Origin: Dryas octopetala
Taxonomy: Eukaryota > Streptophyta > Magnoliopsida > Rosales > Rosaceae
DNA: 64,000 bases
Assembly: GCA_963921425.1 (NCBI GenBank)
Contig: OY992832.1
Location: 27,059,489-27,123,488, forward strand
Direction: 5' to 3'
Shown: piece by piece, positions 43,290 through 55,056 of the stretch
How positions within the stretch are numbered: the stretch's first letter is position 1
How the letters are laid out: each line of letters begins with the position of its first letter
The notes under the pieces: model-generated
Seen by the model: only the letters and a program-made list of their open reading frames with translations
Database searches by the model: none
Told to the model about the DNA's origin: nothing
Made by a program: the position numbers and the translations under genes

Positions 43290-45428
43290 ATGAACCCTGA
43301 ACTTGTTGCTAGGTTGGAGAGGCTCAAGAACGAAGCTTTAGGTGCATCACAAGTCAGCCCGCAACCTAGTGCATCAGATTCGAGTAGTGAAGAGACTGAG
43401 AGTGTCGACATGGCTGAAGCAAATGAGATGGTGCCGCAGCCCCTGAGCCACTTTTCAGCGCCTTCGCTGCCCACTCAACCATCATGCATTCGGTATGCCA
43501 CCATAGCCAATGATTTCGAAATCAAGAGTGGTCAGATTCACTTGTTGCCGAGCTACCATGGGCTGAATGGGGAGGATCCGATTCACTTTTTGAAGGAGTT
43601 TTCCGGGGTTTGTGAAGCCGCACAATTGAGGGGCCTGAATGCCGATCAGTACCGTTTGAGGATGTTCCCTTTTGCGCTTAAGGACAAGGCAAAGAGGTGG
43701 TTGTATTCGCTGCCCAGTGGTTCCATTTCGACATGGGATGATCTTTCGAGCAAGTTTTTGAACAAGTTCTATTCCATTTCCAAGACTAATTCGATTCGGA
43801 AGGAGATCCTTGGATTTGTGCAGAAAGCGGACGAGCCATTCCATGAGACTTGGGACAGATTCAATGAGTTACTTACTAGCTGCCCACACCATAACCTATC
43901 TCCTTGGTATGTGATTTGCTGTTTTTATCAGGGATTATTGGAGAGAGACCAAGCCAAGGTGGATTCGGCATGTGGTGGTGCATTCATGTCCAAAACGGAG
44001 GATGAGGCTACAGAATTGTTTGAGTCGCTTTCTTTGAGTTCTCAACAATGGGATTCCAATCGTGCAAGAGGAGGACCAAAGAGAGGGTTGTATGAGGTAG
44101 CTGATGTGCCGAACACCATGGAGGGACAGATTTTGGAAATCAAGACTATGGTGCAGAAGTTATCTTTGGCTCAAGAGAAGATGATGAGTGTGCAAGGACA
44201 AGGGGGTGACATGGAACAAGTGAACCAGGTTGGGAGCTATCCTAGGGTGCCATATGATCCATATTCCAACACTTACAACCCTGGATGGAAGAACAACCCG
44301 AATTTCAGGTGGAGCAACAACAATGGACAGCAAGCTAGTGGGAGCACCAACAAGCCGTATGTGCACCCTAATGCCGAGAGGTCTAGTTTGGAGGACAAGA
44401 TTGCTCAGATTGCTCAAAGCACCACTTCCCTTGCCCAAAGCACCAATGCCTTCATGAACCGAACCGAGCAGCAGATGCAAGCCAATTCGAAGGCTATTGC
44501 ACACTTGGAGAGTCAAATGGGTCAGATTGCCACTACTTTGGGTCAGAGAGAGAAGGGGAAGTTGCCAAGTCAGCCCATCGTCAACCCGAAGAATGAGGAG
44601 CATGTAAATGCTATTTTGAGGACTACTCCAAGAAAAAGAGTTAGAGTGGTCAAGACTAAGGAGGTGAAGGAGGTGATTGAGATCATGGATAGTGAGGAAG
44701 AGGAGGATCCAGAAATGATAGAGGAGAAAGCTGATTCACGTGTGATTCCCCTCATTCCGGACATTGACATCACCAAATTTCCAGCAACCATGAGGGAGTT
44801 GAAGTCTATTGAGGAGAAGGTTGAGGAGCAAGGGCATAGTCACAACGTTCCTAGGGAGATTTGTGGTTATCTCTTTGCGTCTTTTCCAAGCAAGAAGAAG
44901 GATCCGGGCTCGTTGGTCATACCATGCAGCATAGGGGAGCATAAGATCACCAATGCCTTAGTTGACAATGGCTCAGCTATCAATGTCATGCCGCTGGTTG
45001 TGTTCGAGAAGCTTGGATTTAAGGAGGCTGATTTGCAACCATTTGATGTGGACATTCGCTTCGCCAACTCTTCAGCCCAAAAAGCTTGTGGTATGCTTGT
45101 GGATGTTTTGGTTAAATGTCGTAAATTACTAATTCCCTCTGATTTCATAGTGCTAGATGTGTCGAGAATTCCGGGCGACGTCTCTATTATTCTTGGGAGA
45201 CCATTTTTGTGCACCTCTAACATGGAGTACAAAGCATTGGAGAGCACCATGAAGATTCGGCACTACACCAAGCAAGAGGTGTATTTGCTCACTTCCGAGA
45301 TGCCAGAAAACGAGGACATCACTTTTTATGGAGAGGAGAAGTCAGAGACGGAGAGCTTCTTCAGTTCGTTCCTAGGGAGTGCCGAGAGTAGCAATGACAA
45401 AAAGAGGAAGAGGAAAGGACGCAAGTAA
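43290..45428 (+). CDS. gag: Gag with retropepsin-like domain, copy 3 (712 aa)
   Basis: An open full-length frame with the same domain order as the copy at 26437. It differs at a few residues (NTYNPGW near residue 330, IANDFEIKS near residue 72, DVSRIPGD near residue 624). The primer site is at 43113-43130, and the frame begins after the same acceptor-like pyrimidine tract. Confidence 0.9.
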   Translation: MNPELVARLERLKNEALGASQVSPQPSASDSSSEETESVDMAEANEMVPQPLSHFSAPSLPTQPSCIRYATIANDFEIKSGQIHLLPSYHGLNGEDPIHFLKEFSGVCEAAQLRGLNADQYRLRMFPFALKDKAKRWLYSLPSGSISTWDDLSSKFLNKFYSISKTNSIRKEILGFVQKADEPFHETWDRFNELLTSCPHHNLSPWYVICCFYQGLLERDQAKVDSACGGAFMSKTEDEATELFESLSLSSQQWDSNRARGGPKRGLYEVADVPNTMEGQILEIKTMVQKLSLAQEKMMSVQGQGGDMEQVNQVGSYPRVPYDPYSNTYNPGWKNNPNFRWSNNNGQQASGSTNKPYVHPNAERSSLEDKIAQIAQSTTSLAQSTNAFMNRTEQQMQANSKAIAHLESQMGQIATTLGQREKGKLPSQPIVNPKNEEHVNAILRTTPRKRVRVVKTKEVKEVIEIMDSEEEEDPEMIEEKADSRVIPLIPDIDITKFPATMRELKSIEEKVEEQGHSHNVPREICGYLFASFPSKKKDPGSLVIPCSIGEHKITNALVDNGSAINVMPLVVFEKLGFKEADLQPFDVDIRFANSSAQKACGMLVDVLVKCRKLLIPSDFIVLDVSRIPGDVSIILGRPFLCTSNMEYKALESTMKIRHYTKQEVYLLTSEMPENEDITFYGEEKSETESFFSSFLGSAESSNDKKRKRKGRK

Positions 45429-47446
45429 AGGAGATGGCAATGTCAGGCTGAAGACAGAAAAACAAGCGCTTATTGGGAGGCAACCCAAGTTTTGGTTTCG
45501 AATAATGGAGGAGGAGTCATTGAGGACCAAGGAGGCCGCGCCTACCCTTGGAGTGTCCACGCTTGCATACGCAAGTAAACAGATTCTTTATTTCGCTTCA
45601 TAAGACAATTTTTCATTTTGGTGTGTTTATTTGGTTTTGGATATTTGCAATTTCCCGTTTCGCTTAATTTGATCATTCTTGCATTTATTTCACATACATT
45701 GAGGGCAATGTATCATTTAAGTGTGGGGGGAGGGGCAATTGTCATTTGTTAGTGTTTTTAGGTTAGAACAAGTGTTTAGAGTGTTTTAAGTGTTTTTGAG
45801 TGTTTTTAGAAAAAAAAAAAAAAAAAAAATTTTTTCAATTTTAGTGTTTTTAGGTGTTTTTAGGTTAGGAAAAAACTTTTTCTTTTGTTTTTAAACTTAG
45901 GGTGTCAAAACCCACATCAAAATGCACGTTTTCGTTAGATCTCATTCACCTTAGTGATGGATGTGATTCTTTAGAAGTGTGCGACATTGTTTTAAAAACA
46001 AAAAGTTTTTAAGTCATTTTGGTTGTTTCAGGTCGTTTTGAGTCCCCAACTAATTGATTTGAGTGTGCATGATTGTTATGAGCATGTTTTAGTATTGTGT
46101 GTATATTTGGTGTTCTTTTCATTCTAATAGTGTTCCATAACATATCTTGCAATTCTATGTCATTTGGCCTTGTTGATATGAATTTAGGTTGTGATTAGCA
46201 TTACTAATGACTATATGCATAATAGAGTAGACTTGCATGACCTAAGTGAGCTTTTGAGCCCTGTTCTTCAATTCTTGAGTGTTGCGCGCCACTCTGATTC
46301 TATCATTGTCATATGAGTCGTTGTTTTGATCTCATTGTCTTTCATTTGGTCATTTGCTTGGAATATGCATAATCTTGAATCAATGAGCTAGAACTCTCTT
46401 CTTGTGTACACAAAGCATGTGGTATATGCATAACTCTTGAGAAATGAATTTAGGCCCTGTTTGTGTACCCCATAGCCTGAAAGCCTACCCATTACATGTT
46501 TTATCCTTAGTTACCCATTTTGAGCCTTTTAAGCCGTTTTCTTGGTTACCCCATACCAAACCCTAAGTTTGGGGGTGTATACCCTCTTTTACCCGTTTTA
46601 CCCTTTTTATGGTATTGCAAGTTGTTTATATGTTGATTGAGGTGGAAAAGAAGTGAAAATGCATAGCTTATACAAAAATGTGTCATAAAAGTATGTATAC
46701 CGTGCCCAAAGAAAAGAAATCAAAGAAAAGAGATGGGACGGTTTCAAAAGAAGAAAAAAATGAGCAAAAAGAGTTCAAAGTAAGCTATGAAGTGCAAAGA
46801 AGCAAAGTGTACCTCAGAATGTTCTAGTGATGCTTGCAATCCCATGAATTTAGACCTTTGTGTTTCCTTTTCATTTCAATACCCCATCCTAGCCTAAGCC
46901 TTCATTATAACCCTATTAAAGCCCTAGCTGATCTCAAGAGGTGTGTATTATACTTATGTGGAGTCTATTTAAGAAGGGAGCCTATGGTTATTGATTCTAT
47001 TTCAAGCATTTGTATTCCTTTCATGAGATCAGTATTTCTTTCTAAAAGGTGCCTTTATTTCATGTACATATGTGAGCTAATTGTTTTTGTTACATATTTC
47101 CTCTCACATATACTTTTGAGTGCACATATCAACCCAATTCTTGAGTGTTTATCATTGAGAGTATGCCATAGTGAGGATTGGAGTTGAATCTATTATGTAT
47201 GTATTGATTTAGTCTTGTTTGTCTAATACTTGGATTTGTGTCAAGGATGGCCTATATGACAATAGAGGAGCGAGGTATGTTATTTGAAATGTTATTAAAA
47301 TTTGGAGAATACAATTTATATGCCTTGCTTTCCTATGTGATTAATGGTTGTACGCATGAATTCAGTTGTTGGGATGTTGGAGTCAGTCTTGAGTCTTTTC
47401 TTTCTTTTATTTGCTCGAGGACTAGCAAAATCTAATTTTGGGGGTG
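45429..47446 (+). other. 3' non-coding tail of element 3
   Basis: Hairpin module near 45703-45740, internal polypurine tract near 46563-46577, terminal hairpin and tract ending at 47446. A long A/T run lies near 45810-45840. No gene visible. Confidence 0.75.
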
Positions 47447-49918
47447 TGATGAGTGTGCATTTTGCATCACTTTATGATACTAATTCCTTAACCTAGAGTG
47501 TTAGAACTCGCTATTTTGTGTTTTTTGTCTTGTTTTTGTGTTTTCAGGTCAAATGAAGCAGAAATGAGAAAAAGAAGCAACAAATGGAGCCATTTTGGGA
47601 CATTTCCTGGTCAAACCAGGAAAACAAGTGAAATCCTGGTCAAACCAGGAAAAGTGCAGAAATCCTAGTCAAATGAGGATTCCTAGTCACACTAGGAAAC
47701 ATCAAGTCCAGAACCATCATTGCGGAGCCAGAAATGTGAAATCCTGATTCGAACAGGAAATCCTGGTCGAACTAGGAAACCTAACCCAACTAGGGAAAGG
47801 AGTCCTAGTGACACTAGGAGACCCCAGGGGCAATATGGGCATTACGAGAAGTCGAAATGGATAAGGAATCTCTCATTTTCAAGGAATCCTAGTTGCACCA
47901 GGAAATGTTTTTCAAGGTTCCAGAAGCTTCCAGAAGGTGGTGGACATCCATGGAAATGAATGGAGGGAAGAAATGAATTTGAATTCAAATGGAAATGAGG
48001 GGCAAAATGGGAAGTCAAAAGTGGAAGGCCCATGGGCCCTAGGGATGCCGAACCAAGTTGGGCCATGCATGCACATGCATGGGCCCAAACCCTAGCAGCC
48101 CAAAAGCCACACGCAAGGAGGTAGATGGCAGCCATGCATGCGCATGCATGCCATGCAAACCCTAGCAAGACAAGGGGCCATGCGCAAGCCCAAGGTGACA
48201 AGCCCAAGATGGAAGCCCATGGAGTGAAACCCTAGCCCATCTTGTGCAAGCAACTGAAGCCCAACATGGAAGCCCAACATGCAAGCCCAAAGCCCAAGAC
48301 TACCAGCCCATGCGCCAAGGAGGGACCCTAGCTAGGCTAGGCGTGAGCCACTGAAGCCCAAGGGGGAGCAGCCCAACACACAAGGCCTAGTCAGCTAGCC
48401 CTAGCTGAAGCCGCAAGGAACTAGGAGATGCAAACCCTAGCAGCCGCAAGTTCCTCTTCCTTGCCACTCAAGGAAGGCTCCTCTATATAAGTCCCTCTCA
48501 TTCAGACTTTTGGGAGATCACTTTTTCACCTACACTCCAGCCGAAAATTCCCCTCTCCTCTCCTAGTTTTATTTTTCTGTTTTAGGGTTTTAGTTTCAAC
48601 TTTTATTTCTCTTGTAAGGTGAGCCGAATTCAGAGAGAGACTTAGAGAGAGGGTGGCGTGACAAGTGAGAGGGAAGGACCACCTGTTGCCGCAAGCCCTA
48701 GCTCACCTTGCCGTGACTTCCTCCTGCTTGCTAGGTGCCTCCTTCTTCCTCTCTCCTTGCCGCAGCCCCCATTTGTTTGCACCTCTGATTTTTGCTTTCT
48801 TTTCCTTCTAGTTTCTATTTTAATTATTGGTTTATGCTACTGAATTTATTAAATTAAGTTTCTGAATTTATTTAATTTGTCTTTTGGTTTCAATTACTTT
48901 ATGTTGCTGATTTTAATTCGTGTATGCATTTAATCTTGTGTACTTTACGTTTCTGATTTCATTTAATTTATGCACTTTAAATTAGTTGTTTAGTTTATGT
49001 CTCTAAGTTTGTTTAGTTTACGTTTCTGATTTCCTTTTGCAAGCATGAATTGGGACTTTGTTTATTTGTTAGTTTCTGTTTTTATTTGTTTTATTTAATT
49101 ATGTAGGTTAGTTATTCTATCTTGCATGTTAGTTGTAGGTCGATTAATGGATTCGTATGCTTTAACAAATCGTTTATCCGTCTCTTGGTCTGTTAGTTTG
49201 ATGTTTGCGCATATTAAATTTCCACTATCTATTAAAACCCCCGTCACTAGTTGTTTGCATCCTTTGACTGGCCACCTTAGGGTAATTGCATCTAGTTTAT
49301 CTGTTAGGTTTAGCTGTGAAATAGTCAAAGACACTAAACCACAAGTAACAAGGGAATAAGGGATTATTCTTGGTAGTGGGGTTGGGCGACCTCTATAAGG
49401 AAATAGTCAAAGCTTATATGTTGTGCATGTTTGACGTTCTCATAAAACTTAATGACTCCTGCATGGGTAACAGCTGCCTTAGCTTGAACTAGGGAACATG
49501 TAGGTTAACTAGCTAAGGAAGGCCCAAGAAGCTCTTAGTTTATGCATTAGGAGAACAATGGCGAGAAAGTAACTAGCCAAACCTTTTTAGCTGTCAAACT
49601 TTAATATGTTGTGTTCAAATTAACTGTCATTAGCCTTGGATGGTTATTGCATGCTTATCTGATTTGAAACTGAAAACTTAACATTGCAAGATAGAATAAA
49701 GTGTGTGTGCGTGTGGTGATGTGTGCGTGTGTTTCTATCTTTCAAAACCCCCCATTTAGTTATTCTAGTGATTATTTGCACTGATTTGTTGTATATTAAC
49801 CATTCCCTGTGGGATCGACCTCGTGCTTGTACGCTTTGCTACTGATGCGATTCGTGCACTTGCGAGTAAACTTAGAATGAAATAATTGCTTTTTTTGTTC
49901 TAAGAAAACACATCAACA
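47447..49918 (+). repeat. LTR4 (2472 bp), right end of the array
   Basis: Ends CATCAACA at 49918. The next bases are not a primer site but gag-protease remnant sequence (AGTCTTCAGACAACC), so this is the outer edge of the array. Confidence 0.93.
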
Positions 49919-50702
49919 AGTCTTCAGACAACCATGTCGTAGCTCCCAAGGGTTTTCCCTTACCTCAGCTACAATTTGACCCTTCTAAGTTGATTTCTTT
50001 ACATGCTCCTTTTCCTAGCACGTTACAAAAGGCTAAGAAAGAGGACCCTCTGAAGGGTGTTATGGAGATATTCATGAAGGTGGAGATCAATATTTCCCCT
50101 CTAGATGCGATTAAGCAAGTTCCTAGGTATGGAAAGTTCCTCAAGGACTTGTGCACAAACAAGAGGAGGTTCAAGGAGTTCGAGATAGTGAAGGTCTCTG
50201 AGGAGGTTTCAGCAGTGCTTTAGAGGAGGCTACCTCCCAAGCTCAAGGACCCAGGCAGCTTCACTATCCCTTGTATCATTGGGGATCGTAGGTTTGAGAA
50301 AGCTCTCCTTGATTTAGGTGCTTCTGTGAATTTAATGCCATTTTTTGTGTATGAGACTCTGAATTTTGGTGAGCTAAATGCGACCTCTGTGAGTATCCAG
50401 TTAGCTGATAGATCAGTTAAGTACCCCAGAGGAATTTTGGAGGATGTACTAGTGAGAGTAGATGGATTGATATTGCCAGCTGATTTCCTAGTTTTGGAAA
50501 TGGAGGCCGTACCTATGTATGAGGCACAGTTACCGTTGATACTTGGTCATCCTTTTATGGCCACTGCAGGTACAAAATTGATTGCCAGCTGATTTCTTAG
50601 TTTTGGAAATGGAGGCCGTACCTATGTATGAGGCATAGTTACCCTTAATACTTGGTCGTCCCTTTATGGCAACTACAGGTACAAAAATTGATGTTCAACA
50701 GA
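49919..50702 (+). pseudogene. Athila-like gag-protease remnant (plus strand)
   Basis: A fossil fragment of the same family as 14316-16518. It shows gag C-terminal text (KKEDPLKGVMEIF, QVPRYGKFLKDLCTNKRRF) and then a retropepsin-like region (PCIIGDRRFEKALLDLGAS, PRGILEDVLVRVDGLILP). About 110 bases near its end (from about 50472) are repeated in tandem (from about 50580). It is broken, and cut by LTR4 on the left and an LTR tip on the right. Confidence 0.8.
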
Positions 50703-50900
50703 TGTTGAATGTTTTCTTATAACAAAACAAAAGCATATCTCATTCTAAGTATACTCGCAAGTGCACGAATCGCATCAGTAGCAAAGCGTACAAGCACGAG
50801 GTCGATCCCACATGGAATGGTTAACTAAAAACAAATCAGTTCAAATAATCACAAGAATAAGTAAATGGGGGTTTTAGAGAGATGAAAACACATACACTAT
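50703..50900 (-). repeat. LTR tip fragment, minus strand
   Basis: Starts TGTTGAATGTTTTC like the minus-strand LTRs, contains the 67-bp block, and stops where a second copy of the same tip begins at 50901. It is close to, but not identical with, that second copy. Confidence 0.78.
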
Positions 50901-52487
50901 TGATTGTTTTCTTAGAACAAAATAAAAACATATCTCATTCTAAGTATACTCGCAAGTACACGAATCGCATTAGTAGCAAAGCGTACAAGCACGAGGTCGA
51001 TCCCACATGGAATGGTTAATAAACAACAAATCAGTTCAAATAATCAATAGAATAACTAAATGGGGGGGTTTAAAGAGATGAAAACACACACACACACCCT
51101 TTATTCTATCTTGCAATGTTAAGTTTTCAGTTTCAAATCAGATAAGCATGCGATAACCATCCAAGGCTAAAAACAATTAATTTAAACACAATGTATTAAA
51201 GTTTGACTGCTAAAAAGGTTTGGCTAGTTACTTTCTCGGAATTGTTCTCCTAAGGCATATACTAAGAGCTTCTTGGGCCTTCCATAATCAGTTAACTTAC
51301 ATGTTTCCTAGTTCTAAGCTAAGGCAGCTGTTACCCATGTAAGAGTCATTAAGATCCGTGAGAACGTCAAACATGCACAACATATAAGCTTTGACTATTT
51401 CCTTATAGAGGTCGCCCAACCCCATTACCAAGAATAATCCCTTATTCCCTTGTTACTTGTGATTTAGTGTCTTTGACTATTTCACAGCTAAACCTAACAA
51501 ATAAACTAGATGCAATTACCCTAAGGTGGCCAGTCAAGGATGCAAACAACTAGTGACGGATTCAAATAGATAATGGAAATTTAATACATGCAAACATTAA
51601 ACTAATCGATCAAGAGACGGATAAATGATTTGTTAAAGCATGCAAATCCATTAATCAACCTACAACTAACATGCAAGATAGAATAAATAAACCTACATAA
51701 TTAAATTAAATAAAAGAAAACAGCAACTAATTACAAAATCCCAATTCATATTGATGCAAAATTCAGAAACACAAATATAAAATCAGAAGCATAAACTCAA
51801 CATAAAATCAGAATTCTAGAAGAAAATTAAAGAAAACAATGGAGAGGGGCTGCAGCAAGGCAAGGAAGAGAAGGGAACCTCACACAAGCAAGTGGCTCAC
51901 GGCTAGGGTGAGCTAGGGCTTGCGGCTACGCCACTCACTTTCTCTCTCTGAATTTCGGCTATCTCTTTCTCTAATTTTCTGAAAATTAAACCTAATGAAA
52001 ACTGAAAAATAAACTAGGAGGAGGGGTCTAGGGTTCTGAAGGTATATGATATATTTATAGAAGTGCAATCCTTGATAGGCAAGGATAAGTGACTTGCGGC
52101 AGCAGCTAGGGTTAGAGGCACATGGGCTTGCGGCAAGGCTTGGCCTTTTGGGCTTAAGTGACTCACGCAAGGGCCAGCTAGGGTTCCTCTTCCTTGCGCA
52201 TGGGCTGCTGGTCTTGGGCTATGTTCTTGGCGCATTGGGCTTGCACAATGTGGGCTAGGGTTTCACTCCATGGGCTGTCACCTTGAGGCTTGCACATTGG
52301 GCTTGCATCTTGGGCTGAAGTGGCTTGCATGGCATGCATGTGCGTGCATGGGCTGCCACCTTGGACCATGCGCATTGGGCTTGGGCTGCTAGGGTTAGGC
52401 GCATGCAAGCATGCATGGCCCCTCTTGACTTCGACATCCCATAGGCCCAAAGCCCATTTGCCTTGTTGACTTGTCATCTTTGACCCT
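50901..52487 (-). repeat. Minus-strand LTR, left part, split by nested element
   Basis: The primer-site half of an LTR, with TATA (TATAAAT on the minus strand, 52053-52059) and the RY cluster (about 52325-52350). It continues at 61615-62206 after the nested element. The two parts add up to about 2.18 kb. Its sequence is a relative of both main subfamilies. Confidence 0.85.
52483..52487 (+). repeat. Target site duplication ACCCT, left copy
   Basis: ACCCT directly precedes the LTR start TGATGAG at 52488 and is repeated at 61610-61614 after the LTR end AACA. Five bases is the usual duplication length for Ty3/Gypsy integration. Confidence 0.85.
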
Positions 52488-54873
52488 TGATGAGTGTGCA
52501 TTTTGCATCACTTTATGATACTAATTCCTTAACGTAGAGTGTTAGAACTCGATATTTTGTGTTTCTTGTCTTGTTTTTGTGTTTTCAGGTCAAATGAAGC
52601 AGAAATGAGAAAAAGAAGCAAATGGAGCCATTTTGGGGCATTTCCTGGTCAAACCAGGAAAACGAGTGAAATCCTAGTCAAACCAGGAAAAGTGCAGAAA
52701 TCCTAGTCAAATGAGGATTCCTAGTCACACTAGGAAACATCAAGTCCGGAACCATCAATTGCAGAGCCAGAAATGTGAAATCCTGATTCGAACAGGAAAT
52801 CCTGGTTGAACTAGGAAATCTAACCCAACTAGGGAAAGGAGTCCTAGTGACACTAGGAGACCCTAGGGGCAATATGGTCATTACGAGAAGTCGAAATGGA
52901 TAAGGAATCTCTCATTTTCAAGGAATCCTAGTTGCACCAAGAAATGTTTTTCAAGGTTCCAGAAGCTTCCAGAAGGTGGTGGACATCCATGGAAATGAAT
53001 CGGGGAAGAAATGAATTTGAATTCAAATGGAAATGAGGGGCAAAATGGGAAGTCAAAAGTGGAGGGCCCATGGGCCCTAGGGATGCCGAACCAAGTGGGC
53101 CATGCATGCACATGCATGGGCCCAAACCCTAGCAGCCCAAAAGCCATACGCAAGGAGGAAGAAGGCAGCCCATGCATGCGCATGCATGCCATGCAAACCC
53201 TAGCAAGACAAGGGGCCATGCGCAAGCCCAAGGTGACAAGCCCAAGATGGAAGCCCATGGAGTAAAACCCTAGCCCATCTTGTGCAAGTAACTGAAGCCC
53301 AACATGGAAGCTCAACATGCAAGCCCAAAGCCCAAGGCTACCAGCCCATGCGCCAAGGAGGGACCCTAGCTAGGCTAGGCGTGAGCCACTTAAGCCCAAA
53401 GGGGGAAGCCCAACACGCAAGGCCTAGTTCAGCTAGCCCTAGCTGAAGCCGCAAGCAACTAGGAAAGGGAAACCCTAGCAGCCGCAAGCATCAGCCTCCT
53501 TGCCTCTCAAGGAATGTTCCCTTATTTAAACCCCCTTCATTCAGAACCCTAGCATCACTTCTCACTTCCTACACTCCAGCCGAAATTTCTTTAGTCTTTA
53601 GTTTATTTTTCTGTTCTAGGTTTTTATTTTCAGATTTTAGTTTTGTTCTTGTGAGGGCAAGCCGAAGGTTGAGATAGAGATAGGAGTGGCGTGGCTGCAA
53701 AGAAGAGCACCCCTAAGCCGCAAGCCCTAGCTCACCATAGCCGTGAGCCAATTGCTTGTGCAAGGTGCCTTCTCTTCCTTGTCTTGCCGCAGCCCCTTCC
53801 CCTTGCTTCTTTTGATTTTTGTTATAGTTTCTTCTTTTATTGTTGGATTGTGCCTCTGAATCTATTTAATTAATTTGCTGGATTTATTTAGTTTGTCTCT
53901 TTATTTCTTTTAGTGCATGGTTCTGATTCCATTTAATTTATGCAACTTGATTTAGTTGTTTAGTTTATGTTCTTAAGTTTGTTTAATTTGCGTTTCTGAT
54001 TTCCGTTAACAATCATGAATTGGGATTTTATTTATTGGTTGCTGTTTTGTTTTTATTTGTTTTATTTAATTATGTAGGTTAGTTATTTTATCTTGCATGT
54101 TAGTCGTAGGTCGATTAATGGATTCGTATGCTTTAACAAATCGTTTATCCGTCTCTTGGTCTGTTAGTTTGATGTTTGCGCATATTAAATTTCCACTATC
54201 TATTAGAACCACCGTCACTAGTTGTTTGCATCCTTTGACTGGCCACCTTAGGGTAATTGCATCTAGTTTATCCGTTAGGTTTAGCTGTGAAATAGTCAAA
54301 GACACTAAACCACAAGTAACAAGGGAATAAGGGATTATTCTTGGTAGTGGGGTTGGGCGACCTCTATAAGGAAATAGTCAAAGCTTATATGTTGTGCATG
54401 TTTGACGTTCTCATAAAACTTAATGACTCCTGCATGGGTAACAGCTGCCTTAGCTTGAACTAGGGAACATGTAGGTTAACTAGCTAAGGAAGGCCCAAGA
54501 AGCTCTTAGTTTATGCATTAGGAGAACAATGGCGAGAAAGTAACTAGCCAAACCTTTTTAGCTGTCAAACTTTAATATGTTGTGTTCAAATTAACTGTCA
54601 TTAGCCTTGGATGGTTATTGCATGCTTATCTGTTTTGAAACTGAAAACTTAACATTGCAAGATAGAATAATGGGTGTGTGCGTGTGTTCCATCTTTCCAA
54701 AACCCCCCATTTAGTTATTCTAGTGATTAATTGCATTGATTTACTGTATATTAACCATTCCCTGTGGGATCGACCTCGTGCTTGTACGCTTTGCTACTGA
54801 TGCGATTCGTGCACTTGCGAGTAAACTTAGAATGAGGTAATTGTTTATTTTGTTATAAGAAAACACATCAACA
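52488..54873 (+). repeat. LTR5 (2386 bp)
   Basis: 5' LTR of the nested element. It forms a branch separate from LTR1-4, with TATTTAAA as the TATA box (53523-53530) and a different leader around 53640-53870. It keeps the hairpin array (about 52637-52862). Confidence 0.93.
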
Positions 54874-55056
54874 AGTTTTTGGCGCCGTTGCCGGGGAATG
54901 GTGTCTAATATCAATGAATTGGTGTAATTAGTCATTAGAATTAGGTTATATTAGTTAGATTTCAGTTTTTGTTAATTTTTAGTTTTAAATAAATGCCATG
55001 CCTTTATATGCATTCTTTCTACTGATTGTGTGTTTTCTCTTGATTAGGTGTGTTTT

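Larger units (their letters stand above)
23858..49918 (+). mobile_element. Tandem array of gag-bearing LTR retrotransposons (TR-GAG-like)
   Basis: The array reads LTR1-int1-LTR2-int2-LTR3-int3-LTR4 on the plus strand. Each internal region carries a tRNA-Asp primer site, gag plus retropepsin-like frame(s), a 2-kb non-coding tail and a polypurine tract. I see no RT, RNase H or integrase anywhere, so mobility would depend on proteins from another element. LTR1 and LTR2 belong to one length class (about 2.40 kb), LTR3 and LTR4 to another (2.47 kb). Flanks AAAGT (left) and AGTCT (right) do not form a target duplication, so the array is not one simple insertion. Confidence 0.9.
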
